Assembly (NCBI GenBank): GCA_910589105.1 | Contig: CAJUST010000029.1 | Span: forward strand, 1-29,480 | Origin: an uncultured Lachnospiraceae bacterium | Lineage (GTDB): Bacteria; Bacillota; Clostridia; Lachnospirales; Lachnospiraceae | Direction: 5' to 3' | DNA: 29,480 nt | Shown here: positions 1 through 6,935 of the stretch, piece by piece | Layout: each line of letters starts with the position of its first letter | Position numbering within the stretch: position 1 is the stretch's first letter | Notes under the pieces: model-generated | The model's input: the letters and a program-made list of their open reading frames with translations, nothing else | What the model was told of the DNA's origin: nothing | Databases searched by the model: none | Made by a program: the position numbers and the translations under genes

Positions 1-2
1 CC

Positions 3-239
3 GGGCCTTTACCCTATTGGAATCAAGATTTTGAACTTGTTTCGCAATTACCTAATGAAACATCACCAGCATATCACACAAAACACGACGCATCTATGTC
101 ATGTTTTACTGACGAATTTATTTTAATGAAAATGCGTTGTTTTTACAATCCACGCTCCCGCATAGCTAATACAGATTCTTCTATGCGTTCGCTGCAATAC
201 GCCCATTTTATGCCACATTACGTCCATTTTAAAAATTGA
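3..239 (+). other. Open frame entering from the left edge, unassigned
   Basis: Frame 3 is open from the window edge for 78 codons and ends in TGA at 237-239, where it touches the -35 box of the S1-domain gene. I recognise no family, and the composition (many His, Met, Ser and Asn) is not clearly protein-like. It may be the end of a gene lying mostly outside the window, or chance. The stretch also has two near-identical 11-base copies (CGYCCATTTTA) about 20 bases apart, near 200-231. Otherwise nothing is seen in the first 235 bases. Confidence 0.15.
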
Positions 240-264
240 TTTCCCTTCTGCGTTATGCTATAAT
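236..264 (+). promoter_or_regulatory. Sigma-A type promoter of the S1-domain gene
   Basis: TTGATT at 236-241 and a perfect TATAAT at 259-264 are separated by 17 bases. Transcription would begin near 271, so the in-frame ATG at 271 lies at the RNA 5' end without a ribosome site. This supports the ATG at 298 as the real start. Confidence 0.8.
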
Positions 265-297
265 TGAGCCATGTTTAAAAATAAAGGAGTGTGTAAA

Positions 298-1239
298 ATG
301 GCTGACGAAACAAAAACACAGGAAACAGAATCAATGAACGATTATAAAGACGAACTGGAAGCTTCGTTCCGCAAATTATCGGAAGGCGACATCGTTTCCG
401 GAACGGTAATCGCTGTTACGGAAGATGACGTGACGCTTGATTTACGCTACTATGCTTCCGGCATTATCAAAGCCTCCGAAATCAGCAGCGATCCCGACTT
501 TAACCTGCCAGAATCCATCCATGTCGGAGACACATTAGAAGCGACCATTATCCGTTTAGACGACGGCGAAGGAAATCTTCTGTTATCGAAAAAAGAAGCG
601 AACGAAATTCTCGCATGGGACAAACTAAAACAGTATATGCAGGATGGCGCGAATTTAACTGTCCGCATTAAAGGAATTGTCCCAAGCGGCGTAATTGCCT
701 ATCTCGAAGGCATACGCGGATTTATTCCAGCTTCCCATTTAAGCTTAGATTATGTCGAAGACTGTAACCCATGGCTTGGCAAAGACGTGGAAGTCCGTGT
801 AATTACCGTAGAGGAAAGCAAGAAAAAATTAGTCCTCTCTGCAAAAGTAATTGCGCGGGAAAAAGCAGAGGAGGAACGCAGCCATAAAATTTCCATGTTA
901 GCGCCAAATACGATTGTGGAAGGCACAGTGGAAAGCCTTATGCCTTACGGCGCATTCATTAACATTGGCAATGGGCTAAGCGGATTAGCGCATATTTCAC
1001 AAATCTCAGCAAAACGGATTAAAAAACCAGCGGAAGTCTTAAAAGTCGGACAGAAAGTAAAAGCGAAAATCTTAAATACAAATGACAACAAAATCAGCCT
1101 GAGTATGCGCGCATTAGAAGAAGAAATGATAGACACGGAAGCGGAAGAAATCAACAAAAGCGTAATGGCATTTTCCTCCAACGAATCCGCCTCCACCAGT
1201 CTTGCCTCTCTGCTCAAAAATATCAAATTAGATAATTAA
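298..1239 (+). CDS. S1 RNA-binding domain protein, ribosomal protein S1-like
   Basis: This 313-residue protein has three S1-type OB-fold segments, at about residues 29-98, 116-183 and 204-271. The third is the most canonical (VEGTVESLMPYGAFINIG, then GLAHISQIS). Proteins of this size in Clostridia are usually annotated as ribosomal protein S1 homologues. They bind single-stranded RNA and probably act at the ribosome or in mRNA handling, and they are shorter than the six-domain S1 of E. coli. The start at 298 is chosen because AAAGGAG (283-289) lies 8 bases upstream, whereas the ATG at 271 has no ribosome site. The gene has its own promoter and a hairpin terminator, so it is probably monocistronic. 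The C-terminal tail is acidic, then Ser-rich. Confidence 0.9.
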   Translation: MADETKTQETESMNDYKDELEASFRKLSEGDIVSGTVIAVTEDDVTLDLRYYASGIIKASEISSDPDFNLPESIHVGDTLEATIIRLDDGEGNLLLSKKEANEILAWDKLKQYMQDGANLTVRIKGIVPSGVIAYLEGIRGFIPASHLSLDYVEDCNPWLGKDVEVRVITVEESKKKLVLSAKVIAREKAEEERSHKISMLAPNTIVEGTVESLMPYGAFINIGNGLSGLAHISQISAKRIKKPAEVLKVGQKVKAKILNTNDNKISLSMRALEEEMIDTEAEEINKSVMAFSSNESASTSLASLLKNIKLDN

Positions 1240-1243
1240 AAAT

Positions 1244-1286
1244 AAAACAGGCATTTTTCATTTTTCCGAAAAATTGCCTGTTTTTT
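1244..1286. terminator. Bidirectional hairpin terminator
   Basis: AAACAGGCA...TTTTTC pairs with GAAAAAT...TGCCTGTTT with one bulged base. It is followed by a T run on the + strand and preceded by an A run that gives T on the - strand. It lies between the convergent S1-domain and PAP2 genes and overlaps the end of the PAP2 reading frame. Confidence 0.85.
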
Positions 1287-1806
1287 CTGTTTTCACAATT
1301 TGCATTGCGCAAAACGCCGCAACAATGCCAACGAACATTCCCACGATAACGTCTGTCGGATAATGTATCCCGATATAAAGCCGCGTAAGGCAGATCAGTA
1401 TCCCAAGCGTAAGAGCAGGAATGCCGGACCGCTTCGGCAGTTTAGCAAATAACACAACGGACGCCGCCATGGAACAGGTGGAATGTCCCGAAGGAAATGA
1501 AAAGTCATGCGCCCGCTTTCCAATTAACGTCAAACCTTCCACTACTTCATACGGGCGAATCCGCGCCACCATATTTTTCAAACACAAGTTCGTAATGAGA
1601 AACCCAATCACAAGAGCCAAAAAACCTGTCACTGCTATTTTCCGGTATTTGGAAAAAAGCAGGAGCATGGCAAACAGCAAAATCCAAAACCAGCCCGCAT
1701 CCCCTAAGTTTGTCAGAAACAAAACGAATGGGTCAAGCGCTTCTTTTCTAATATATTGTTGTATCCATAAAAGGATCGATCCGTCTAGCTGCCAAAGCCA
1801 ATCCAT
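1258..1806 (-). CDS. PAP2-family membrane phosphatase
   Basis: This 182-residue integral membrane protein carries the full acid-phosphatase/PAP2 signature: KX6RP (K77 to R84-P85), PSGH (105-108), and a TRX5HX3D form of the third motif (R142, H148, D152). H108 and H148 are the expected catalytic residues. Several hydrophobic segments are visible, at about 26-52, 58-75, 110-122 and 133-170. Family members remove phosphate from lipid phosphates such as undecaprenyl pyrophosphate (BcrC-like) or phosphatidic acid; the substrate cannot be told from sequence alone. The start is supported by GAGGAG 7 bases upstream. The gene converges on the S1-domain gene and shares its terminator. The tail after residue 170 is short and polar. 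Confidence 0.9.
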   Translation of the reverse strand: MDWLWQLDGSILLWIQQYIRKEALDPFVLFLTNLGDAGWFWILLFAMLLLFSKYRKIAVTGFLALVIGFLITNLCLKNMVARIRPYEVVEGLTLIGKRAHDFSFPSGHSTCSMAASVVLFAKLPKRSGIPALTLGILICLTRLYIGIHYPTDVIVGMFVGIVAAFCAMQIVKTEKTGNFSEK

Positions 1807-1883
1807 AGGTTCTCCTCACAAATCTGGTTATTGCCGCTTCTTTTGTTTCATAAGATATAGAAATATGTATCTGGAGACGATCT

Positions 1884-2411
1884 ATGCAAATTCTATTGTT
1901 TTTATCCGAATCCATTATACCTCTTATGATTTTTCTTATTGTCACATATGGGCTGTTAAACCGCCAAAATGTCTATCAGGATTTTCTGAAAGGCGCAAAA
2001 GACGGTTTTTTTACGGTCATTGACATTTTGCCTACGCTGGTAGGGCTGATGACCGCCGTCGGCATTTTACGCGCATCGGGCTTTTTCGATTTCCTGACCG
2101 GAATTTTTGAACGGTTTGCCGGCTCACTGCATATCCCGATAGAATTAATTCCGGCCGCCATAGTCAAGATGTTTTCTTCCTCCGCGGCAACCGGACTTCT
2201 GTTAGACTTATTTAAAACATACGGCACAGATTCCTTTATCGGGCTTGCGGCGTCAATAATGATGAGCTGTACCGAAACCATTTTTTATACGATGAGCATT
2301 TATTTTATGCACGTCCATGTCAAAAAGACACGTTACACGCTCTCTGGCGCGCTGTTTGCCACAGTCTGCGGCATTGCGGCAAGCATTTTCCTCGCTTCAA
2401 AAATGGCCTGA
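1884..2411 (+). CDS. spmB: Spore maturation protein B
   Basis: This 175-residue membrane protein belongs to the SpmB/nucleoside-recognition (gate) family. Recognisable parts are the DGFFTVIDILPTLVGLMTAVG stretch (about residues 40-60), the RASGFFDFLTG segment, and MSCTETIFYTMSIYF near residue 130. SpmB and its partner SpmA are needed for spore-core dehydration and heat resistance in Bacillus, which indicates a sporulating host. GGAG at 1873-1876, 7 bases upstream, supports the start. spmA is not next to it, although the two genes are normally adjacent. The stop codon abuts the stop of the convergent ABC ATPase gene with no base between, so no room is left for a dedicated terminator. Confidence 0.93.
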   Translation: MQILLFLSESIIPLMIFLIVTYGLLNRQNVYQDFLKGAKDGFFTVIDILPTLVGLMTAVGILRASGFFDFLTGIFERFAGSLHIPIELIPAAIVKMFSSSAATGLLLDLFKTYGTDSFIGLAASIMMSCTETIFYTMSIYFMHVHVKKTRYTLSGALFATVCGIAASIFLASKMA

Positions 2412-3134
2412 TTATAATACTTTAGAAAGAAAATCCCGCAATCTCGGATTTTTCGGATGCTTAAAAAATTCCTCCGGCGTATTTTCTTCCATAATGATTC
2501 CTTCATCAACAAACAAAACCTTGCTGCCGACTTCCCTCGCAAAGCCCATTTCATGCGTCACGACAACCATTGTCATACCGCTGTCCGCGAGCTCTTTCAT
2601 TACGTCCAAAACTTCCCCTACCATTTCCGGATCAAGGGCGGAAGTCGGTTCGTCAAACAGCATCACTTTTGGATTCATAGCAAGGGAACGCACTATGGCG
2701 ATTCTCTGCCTCTGCCCGCCGGAAAGCTGGGACGGATACGCATCCGCTTTTTCGGTCAGATTGACTCTTTTTAAAAGGCTTAAGGCTTTTTCTGACGCCT
2801 GTTCCTTGTCCATTCGCTTTAGCTTCACGGGAGCCAGCGTAATATTATCCATAATTGTCAGGTTATTGAACAGGTTGAAATTTTGAAACACCATTCCCAT
2901 ATGTTCCCTGACTTTATTGATATTTGTTTTCGGATCGGTAATAAGCTGCCCGTCAAACCAGATTTCACCGCTTGTCGGCGTTTCTAAGAGATTCATACAG
3001 CGTAAAAAGGTGCTTTTCCCGGAACCGGAAGGCCCTATGACAACGATTTTTTCCCCTTTTTCCACATGGTAATCAATGCCTTTTAAAACTTCGTTTTTTC
3101 CAAATGATTTATGCAGACGTTTCACGGTGATCAC
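2412..3134 (-). CDS. Polar amino-acid ABC transporter, ATP-binding subunit
   Basis: This 240-residue ABC ATPase has every expected motif: Walker A GPSGSGKST (34-42), signature LSGGQ (137-141), Walker B VMLFDE (157-162), D-loop SALD (165-168) and switch His194. It belongs to the GlnQ/HisP/ArtP type that powers uptake of polar amino acids. It is the last gene of a three-gene operon and its start overlaps the permease gene by 26 bases, which suggests translational coupling. The start is GTG at 3134, preceded by AGGAGG about 10 bases upstream. A second GTG (codon 4), preceded by AAAGGTG, is an alternative. The exact amino acid transported cannot be read from the sequence. Confidence 0.95.
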   Translation of the reverse strand: MITVKRLHKSFGKNEVLKGIDYHVEKGEKIVVIGPSGSGKSTFLRCMNLLETPTSGEIWFDGQLITDPKTNINKVREHMGMVFQNFNLFNNLTIMDNITLAPVKLKRMDKEQASEKALSLLKRVNLTEKADAYPSQLSGGQRQRIAIVRSLAMNPKVMLFDEPTSALDPEMVGEVLDVMKELADSGMTMVVVTHEMGFAREVGSKVLFVDEGIIMEENTPEEFFKHPKNPRLRDFLSKVL

Positions 3135-3822
3135 CTTTACGCAGCCTCCTCTCTAACAATTCGATTAATTTGCTCAATATTTTTATAATAACAAAATAGA
3201 TGACTGCGGCGCCGATTAACGGCATAAACGCTTCAAATGTCCTCGAAGAAATCTGGCTTGCCGTCCTTGTCAAGTCGGAAAGGCTGACATAACCGACAAT
3301 CGCCGTTTCTTTTAACAACACGATAAATTCATTTCCAATAGGCGGAAGCACATTTTTAACCGCCTGAGGCAGTATAATATAACGCATTGTCTGCCCTTTG
3401 GACAGTCCAAGCGAACGCCCCGCTTCCATCTGTCCGTGATCGACTGCCTGTATTCCAGCGCGCATAATTTCAGAAACATACGCTCCGCTGTTGATCCCAA
3501 ATGTTAAAACCGCCACCAAAACGCCGTTTTTGCTATTCGTCATTACGATAAACCACATAATTAATAGCTGAAGCACTGACGGCGTTCCGCGGATTACGTC
3601 AATATAAATCTGGGCTATGTAAGAAAAAATGGAACGTTTCCCATTTTTCCCTGTGGACAGTTTCATCAACGCAACGACAATGCCAATGGCAACGCCTAAA
3701 ATTGCGGCAAACAGTGATATTTGCAAAGTGACCCCTAAGCCGTTTAAATAGAGTTTCCACCGGTCGCCCTCAATAAAAGCAATCTGGAATTTATCCGCTG
3801 CTTCTGCAAACCATTCATTCAT
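3109..3822 (-). CDS. Polar amino-acid ABC transporter, permease subunit
   Basis: This 237-residue protein is a His/Glu/Gln/Arg/opine-type permease (HEQRo subfamily, GlnP/ArtM-like). It has about five membrane segments and the EAA loop (EAGRSLGLSKGQTMRYIILPQA, about residues 132-153) that docks on the ATPase. The RGTPSVLQLLIMWF stretch near residue 79 is characteristic of the family. It lies between the binding-protein and ATPase genes, starting 23 bases after the binding-protein gene and overlapping the ATPase gene by 26. With one permease gene present, the channel is probably a homodimer. Confidence 0.94.
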   Translation of the reverse strand: MNEWFAEAADKFQIAFIEGDRWKLYLNGLGVTLQISLFAAILGVAIGIVVALMKLSTGKNGKRSIFSYIAQIYIDVIRGTPSVLQLLIMWFIVMTNSKNGVLVAVLTFGINSGAYVSEIMRAGIQAVDHGQMEAGRSLGLSKGQTMRYIILPQAVKNVLPPIGNEFIVLLKETAIVGYVSLSDLTRTASQISSRTFEAFMPLIGAAVIYFVIIKILSKLIELLERRLRKGDHRETSA

Positions 3823-3845
3823 TGATTCTCTCCACTTCCGTCCGG

Positions 3846-4727
3846 TTAGTTGCCGATATACTGACTGACTAATTCATCAAAGGTTCCATCTGACTTAAGT
3901 TCCGCCAATGCATCATTGATCTTCTTCGCTAAAGCTTCATCTCCTTTTGGCATTGCGATTGCATAATATTCTTTTTCAAACCCAAACTCCGGGCTTTCCC
4001 CGTCAAAAAGCTTCACTTCATCTTTAAACTGTTCCCCAAACACTTGAGCCGGATTTTTGTCAATAATTACAGCGTCCACTCTGCCGTTGCGTAAATCATT
4101 GACCGCATCCACTGCTTTATTGTACTGGGATGCAGTTGCATCCTTAATATCTTCTACAATAAAATCTCCGGTCGTGCCAAGCTGCACCCCGATGTTTTTT
4201 CCTTCCAAATCTGCCGCTTGCGCTATGTCAGAATCTGCTGGGACAATGACATACTGCACTGCTTCATAATAATTATCGGAAAAGTCAACCATAGCTTTCC
4301 GTTCATCTGTCACCGTCATTCCTGCAATCGCTATGTCAATTTTACTTCCTATAGAAGCGACAAGAGAATCAAATTCCATATTTTCCACTTGTACCTCTAC
4401 GCCAAGTTTCTCAGCAATCGCTTTCACTAATGCCATATCAAATCCGTCCGGTTCCCCATCGTCCCCGACAAATTCAAATGGAGGAAATTCTGCGTTTGTC
4501 CCTACATTCAGCACGCCGTCAGCAAGGACGTCACTGTTTGCATCCGCCGCATTCGCATCCTCTCCTAAATCCGTCCTGTTCTCTGACTGTGTGTCAGATT
4601 CGCCGCCTTGAAGATCCACTTTTTCATCTGCGCTTGTATCCGCATTCTGGCTGGCGTCTTTTTCTTCCCCACATCCTGTAAATGCCATCGTCACTGCCAA
4701 TAATAACACTACTGCTGATTTTTTCAT
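3846..4727 (-). CDS. Amino-acid ABC transporter substrate-binding lipoprotein
   Basis: This 293-residue lipoprotein binds solute for the downstream permease and ATPase. It has an N-terminal signal with lipobox FTGC (Cys near residue 18), an acidic Ser/Asp/Glu-rich linker to about residue 70, then a type-2 periplasmic-binding (SBP_bac_3) domain. The family motif FPPFEFVGDDGEPDGFDMAL and the DIAIAGMTVTDERKAMVDFS stretch are clear. The ATG at 4727 is preferred over the in-frame GTG at 4751 because AAAGGAAGG lies just upstream of the ATG and the signal peptide is then of normal length. It is the first gene of the operon, directly downstream of its own promoter. Its ligand is probably a polar amino acid. 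Confidence 0.93.
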   Translation of the reverse strand: MKKSAVVLLLAVTMAFTGCGEEKDASQNADTSADEKVDLQGGESDTQSENRTDLGEDANAADANSDVLADGVLNVGTNAEFPPFEFVGDDGEPDGFDMALVKAIAEKLGVEVQVENMEFDSLVASIGSKIDIAIAGMTVTDERKAMVDFSDNYYEAVQYVIVPADSDIAQAADLEGKNIGVQLGTTGDFIVEDIKDATASQYNKAVDAVNDLRNGRVDAVIIDKNPAQVFGEQFKDEVKLFDGESPEFGFEKEYYAIAMPKGDEALAKKINDALAELKSDGTFDELVSQYIGN

Positions 4728-4762
4728 AATTCTTTTTCCTTCCTTTTTCACAAATATTATTT

Positions 4763-4790
4763 ATTGTAACATCTTTATGTATAAAAACAA
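4763..4790 (-). promoter_or_regulatory. Promoter of the amino-acid transporter operon
   Basis: On the - strand TTGTTT (4785-4790) and TACAAT (4763-4768) are 16 bases apart, and TGT precedes the -10 box (extended -10). It lies 35 bases upstream of the binding-protein ATG. Confidence 0.6.
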
Positions 4791-4826
4791 GTATAAAATA
4801 AAAACATCTGCATGATTATTCATTTT

Positions 4827-6560
4827 TTAATTCATATACTTTAAAATGGTATCCCAAATCCTAGCGTCCTCTAACCCCAGTTTCCAGAAAGACATTCCCG
4901 CCAGATTTTCCTTTGCGGCGGCTTCAAGTTTCAGCTCCATAGACTTCGCGTCTTCAAGCCAGATTTTATAAGTTTTTCCGTCATTGACATACTCTGCATA
5001 ATATTGTCCGTCCGCCTCAGACCATGTTGGCTCAATGCCATTGACGTTTACCATGTTCCAGCTTTCTTCCATGCTTACCGCCTGTGAAGTCAAATCGTAG
5101 GGCACATAATCTTCTGAAGCGGCTTCCATGTCATTATCCGGCTCTTTTGGCGTTTCCGTCCAAACCCTCGTATAAAAAGGCGCCGCTAAAATCGTCTGTT
5201 CGGCCGGAACTTCTTTTAACGTATCTTTAATTCCCTGCGTGACAAAACCAATCGATGCGACAGACCCCTCATCTGATCCAACATAGTGCTCATCATATCC
5301 CATAATAATAATATAATCCGCAAAATTCGCCTGTTCTTTCCTATTATAAAATGCGGTATATTCCGTCGGCGCATAATTATCAACGGACAGCACAATGCCA
5401 TTGTTTTTACACTTCAGGGAAAGTTCCCGGATAAACTGGATATACCCATCGCCCGCTTCTTTGCCCAAGGCTTCAAAATCAACATTAATTCCGTCAAAAT
5501 TATATTGGATTGCAGCCGCAATAAGCTGATTCACTACATTTGTCCGCTTCGACGTGTAATTGAGCACCTCCGCGGAATCGACTTGATCGTTTTCTAAATT
5601 ACTGACAAGCGCCCATACTTCGATTCCCTGATTATGGCAATACTGCACATATTCCGCGCTTGCAAGATTCATCAATGTTCCATTGTTGTCATTCAAGTAA
5701 AACCATGTCGGTGAAATCACGTTTAATCCCTTCACGCCGGACAAAACTTCAGAAATTGTATTGTTAGCCTCGGGAACCGTCACCTGATGCCAGCCCATAT
5801 TAATCTTTTCATCTTTTAACAGGTGGGTAAATTTTTCTTTCCGTGATTTGTGTCCATGGCTTTTCTTTTCTGCCTGTCCTAATTTTTTATTCTGGATATA
5901 ACCAGTAATCCCATCTTCCGTCGCAACTTTATCCCAAGCATCTCCGGCTTCTAATTGGATCAATCCGGTTTCTTGCGTCACTTCGGCAAGAATCGGGCTC
6001 TTAATTCCGCCCTTTTGGCGGATCTGAGTGTCTTTTTGCACAGGGACGGACATAAAATCCGACCAGTCCGTCGTCACGACAAGACGGTTTGGCTCCTCAT
6101 AAAAACGATACTCCAAATCCGTAAATTTTTTAATATATTCCATAGCAATGTATGCCGTCTTTGCATCGGCATATACGATAACATAATTTTCCGTGTTTTT
6201 CTGTTTCGTCACAAAATAATCTTTACTGGAAGCCGCCGCAGAAACTAAATCGTCAGGCGTTGTGTACAAAAGCAGATTTTCATTGGAATCCCAATAAAAA
6301 CGGGCGTTAAACATTTCTTTCACTGTCTCATAATCAAGATACGCCATGCCGTCTTTGATAACCGCCTGTGTATCGGAGATTTTATGATCCACGATAACCG
6401 CTGCCGCTGAAGCATCCGTAACCCCAAAATATTCCGATAAATCCATTTTTTCTTTCGATGGCGTATATTTACTGATAATTTTGCCTGCAATTAAAACGAT
6501 AATAATAATCGCAATCACAACTATGACCAAAATGACAGACTGTTTCCGCCTTTTCTCCAT
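4827..6560 (-). CDS. Membrane-anchored GH18 (YaaH/SleL-type) glycosidase with SH3-like domain
   Basis: This 577-residue protein starts with a basic tail and one hydrophobic helix (residues 8-28), probably an uncleaved anchor. Residues 40-185 resemble the copper-amine-oxidase-N-like region often found in such proteins. About 185-235 looks like an SH3b cell-wall-binding fold, and 255-577 is a GH18 barrel. The active-site strand reads FDGINVDFE with catalytic Glu363; Asn in the middle of the DxxDxDxE motif is usual in the YaaH/SleL/CwlL-like subfamily. Such enzymes cut N-acetylglucosamine linkages in spore cortex or cell wall. AGGAGG lies 9 bases before the ATG, and the gene has a strong promoter. 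A role in spore or wall remodelling is inference. No terminator is evident before the next promoter at 4763-4790. Confidence 0.88.
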   Translation of the reverse strand: MEKRRKQSVILVIVVIAIIIIVLIAGKIISKYTPSKEKMDLSEYFGVTDASAAAVIVDHKISDTQAVIKDGMAYLDYETVKEMFNARFYWDSNENLLLYTTPDDLVSAAASSKDYFVTKQKNTENYVIVYADAKTAYIAMEYIKKFTDLEYRFYEEPNRLVVTTDWSDFMSVPVQKDTQIRQKGGIKSPILAEVTQETGLIQLEAGDAWDKVATEDGITGYIQNKKLGQAEKKSHGHKSRKEKFTHLLKDEKINMGWHQVTVPEANNTISEVLSGVKGLNVISPTWFYLNDNNGTLMNLASAEYVQYCHNQGIEVWALVSNLENDQVDSAEVLNYTSKRTNVVNQLIAAAIQYNFDGINVDFEALGKEAGDGYIQFIRELSLKCKNNGIVLSVDNYAPTEYTAFYNRKEQANFADYIIIMGYDEHYVGSDEGSVASIGFVTQGIKDTLKEVPAEQTILAAPFYTRVWTETPKEPDNDMEAASEDYVPYDLTSQAVSMEESWNMVNVNGIEPTWSEADGQYYAEYVNDGKTYKIWLEDAKSMELKLEAAAKENLAGMSFWKLGLEDARIWDTILKYMN

Positions 6561-6614
6561 CTGTGCGTCCTCCTAAAGTATAAATTACGTTGAAACCCAT
6601 TACCAAACATTCCT

Positions 6615-6642
6615 ATTATACCATACCATTCGAAAGATTCAA
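6615..6642 (-). promoter_or_regulatory. Promoter of the GH18 gene
   Basis: On the - strand TTGAAT (6637-6642) and TATAAT (6615-6620) are 16 bases apart, with TGG giving an extended -10. The ATG at 6560 is about 50 bases downstream of the predicted start of transcription. Confidence 0.75.
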
Positions 6643-6935
6643 ATAAATTCATGACAGTTTCTTATTTTTTCTTATTCCTCTGCCTTTTTTAATCCAATTA
6701 CCAAAATAGAATGTCTCTAAATGCTTTAGAAACAAAGCTGAACAAAGTTAATATCACTTTTCCACTTTCATAGCATTTTCCTTTTTCGACTTTTTAACGG
6801 TTCTCTCCCTTTTCTCCTTTTTATTATGGAAAAAGTTGAATTTTTCTCTTTTATAATGTAAAATCAGCTTAGAATTCTTATATTCAAAGAATGTTCACCT
6901 CAAAAACCAACAAAAGAAAGAGAAAAGGACTGGAA
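6643..6935. other. Gene-free stretch upstream of the restriction-modification operon
   Basis: There is no reading frame of note. A perfect inverted repeat TCTAAA-TGC-TTTAGA lies at 6716-6730. A TATAAT at 6852-6857 is a plausible -10 for the methylase gene, but no good -35 sits 16-18 bases before it (the hexamer there is GAAAAA). Expression may therefore be weak or activator-dependent. The DNA between 6655 and 6850 is very T/A rich with pyrimidine runs. Confidence 0.4.

Noticed and set aside
1421..2023. Long + strand open frame opposite the PAP2 gene
   Set aside because: It is antisense to a protein with complete PAP2 motifs and runs into spmB. It lacks a ribosome site and any domain.
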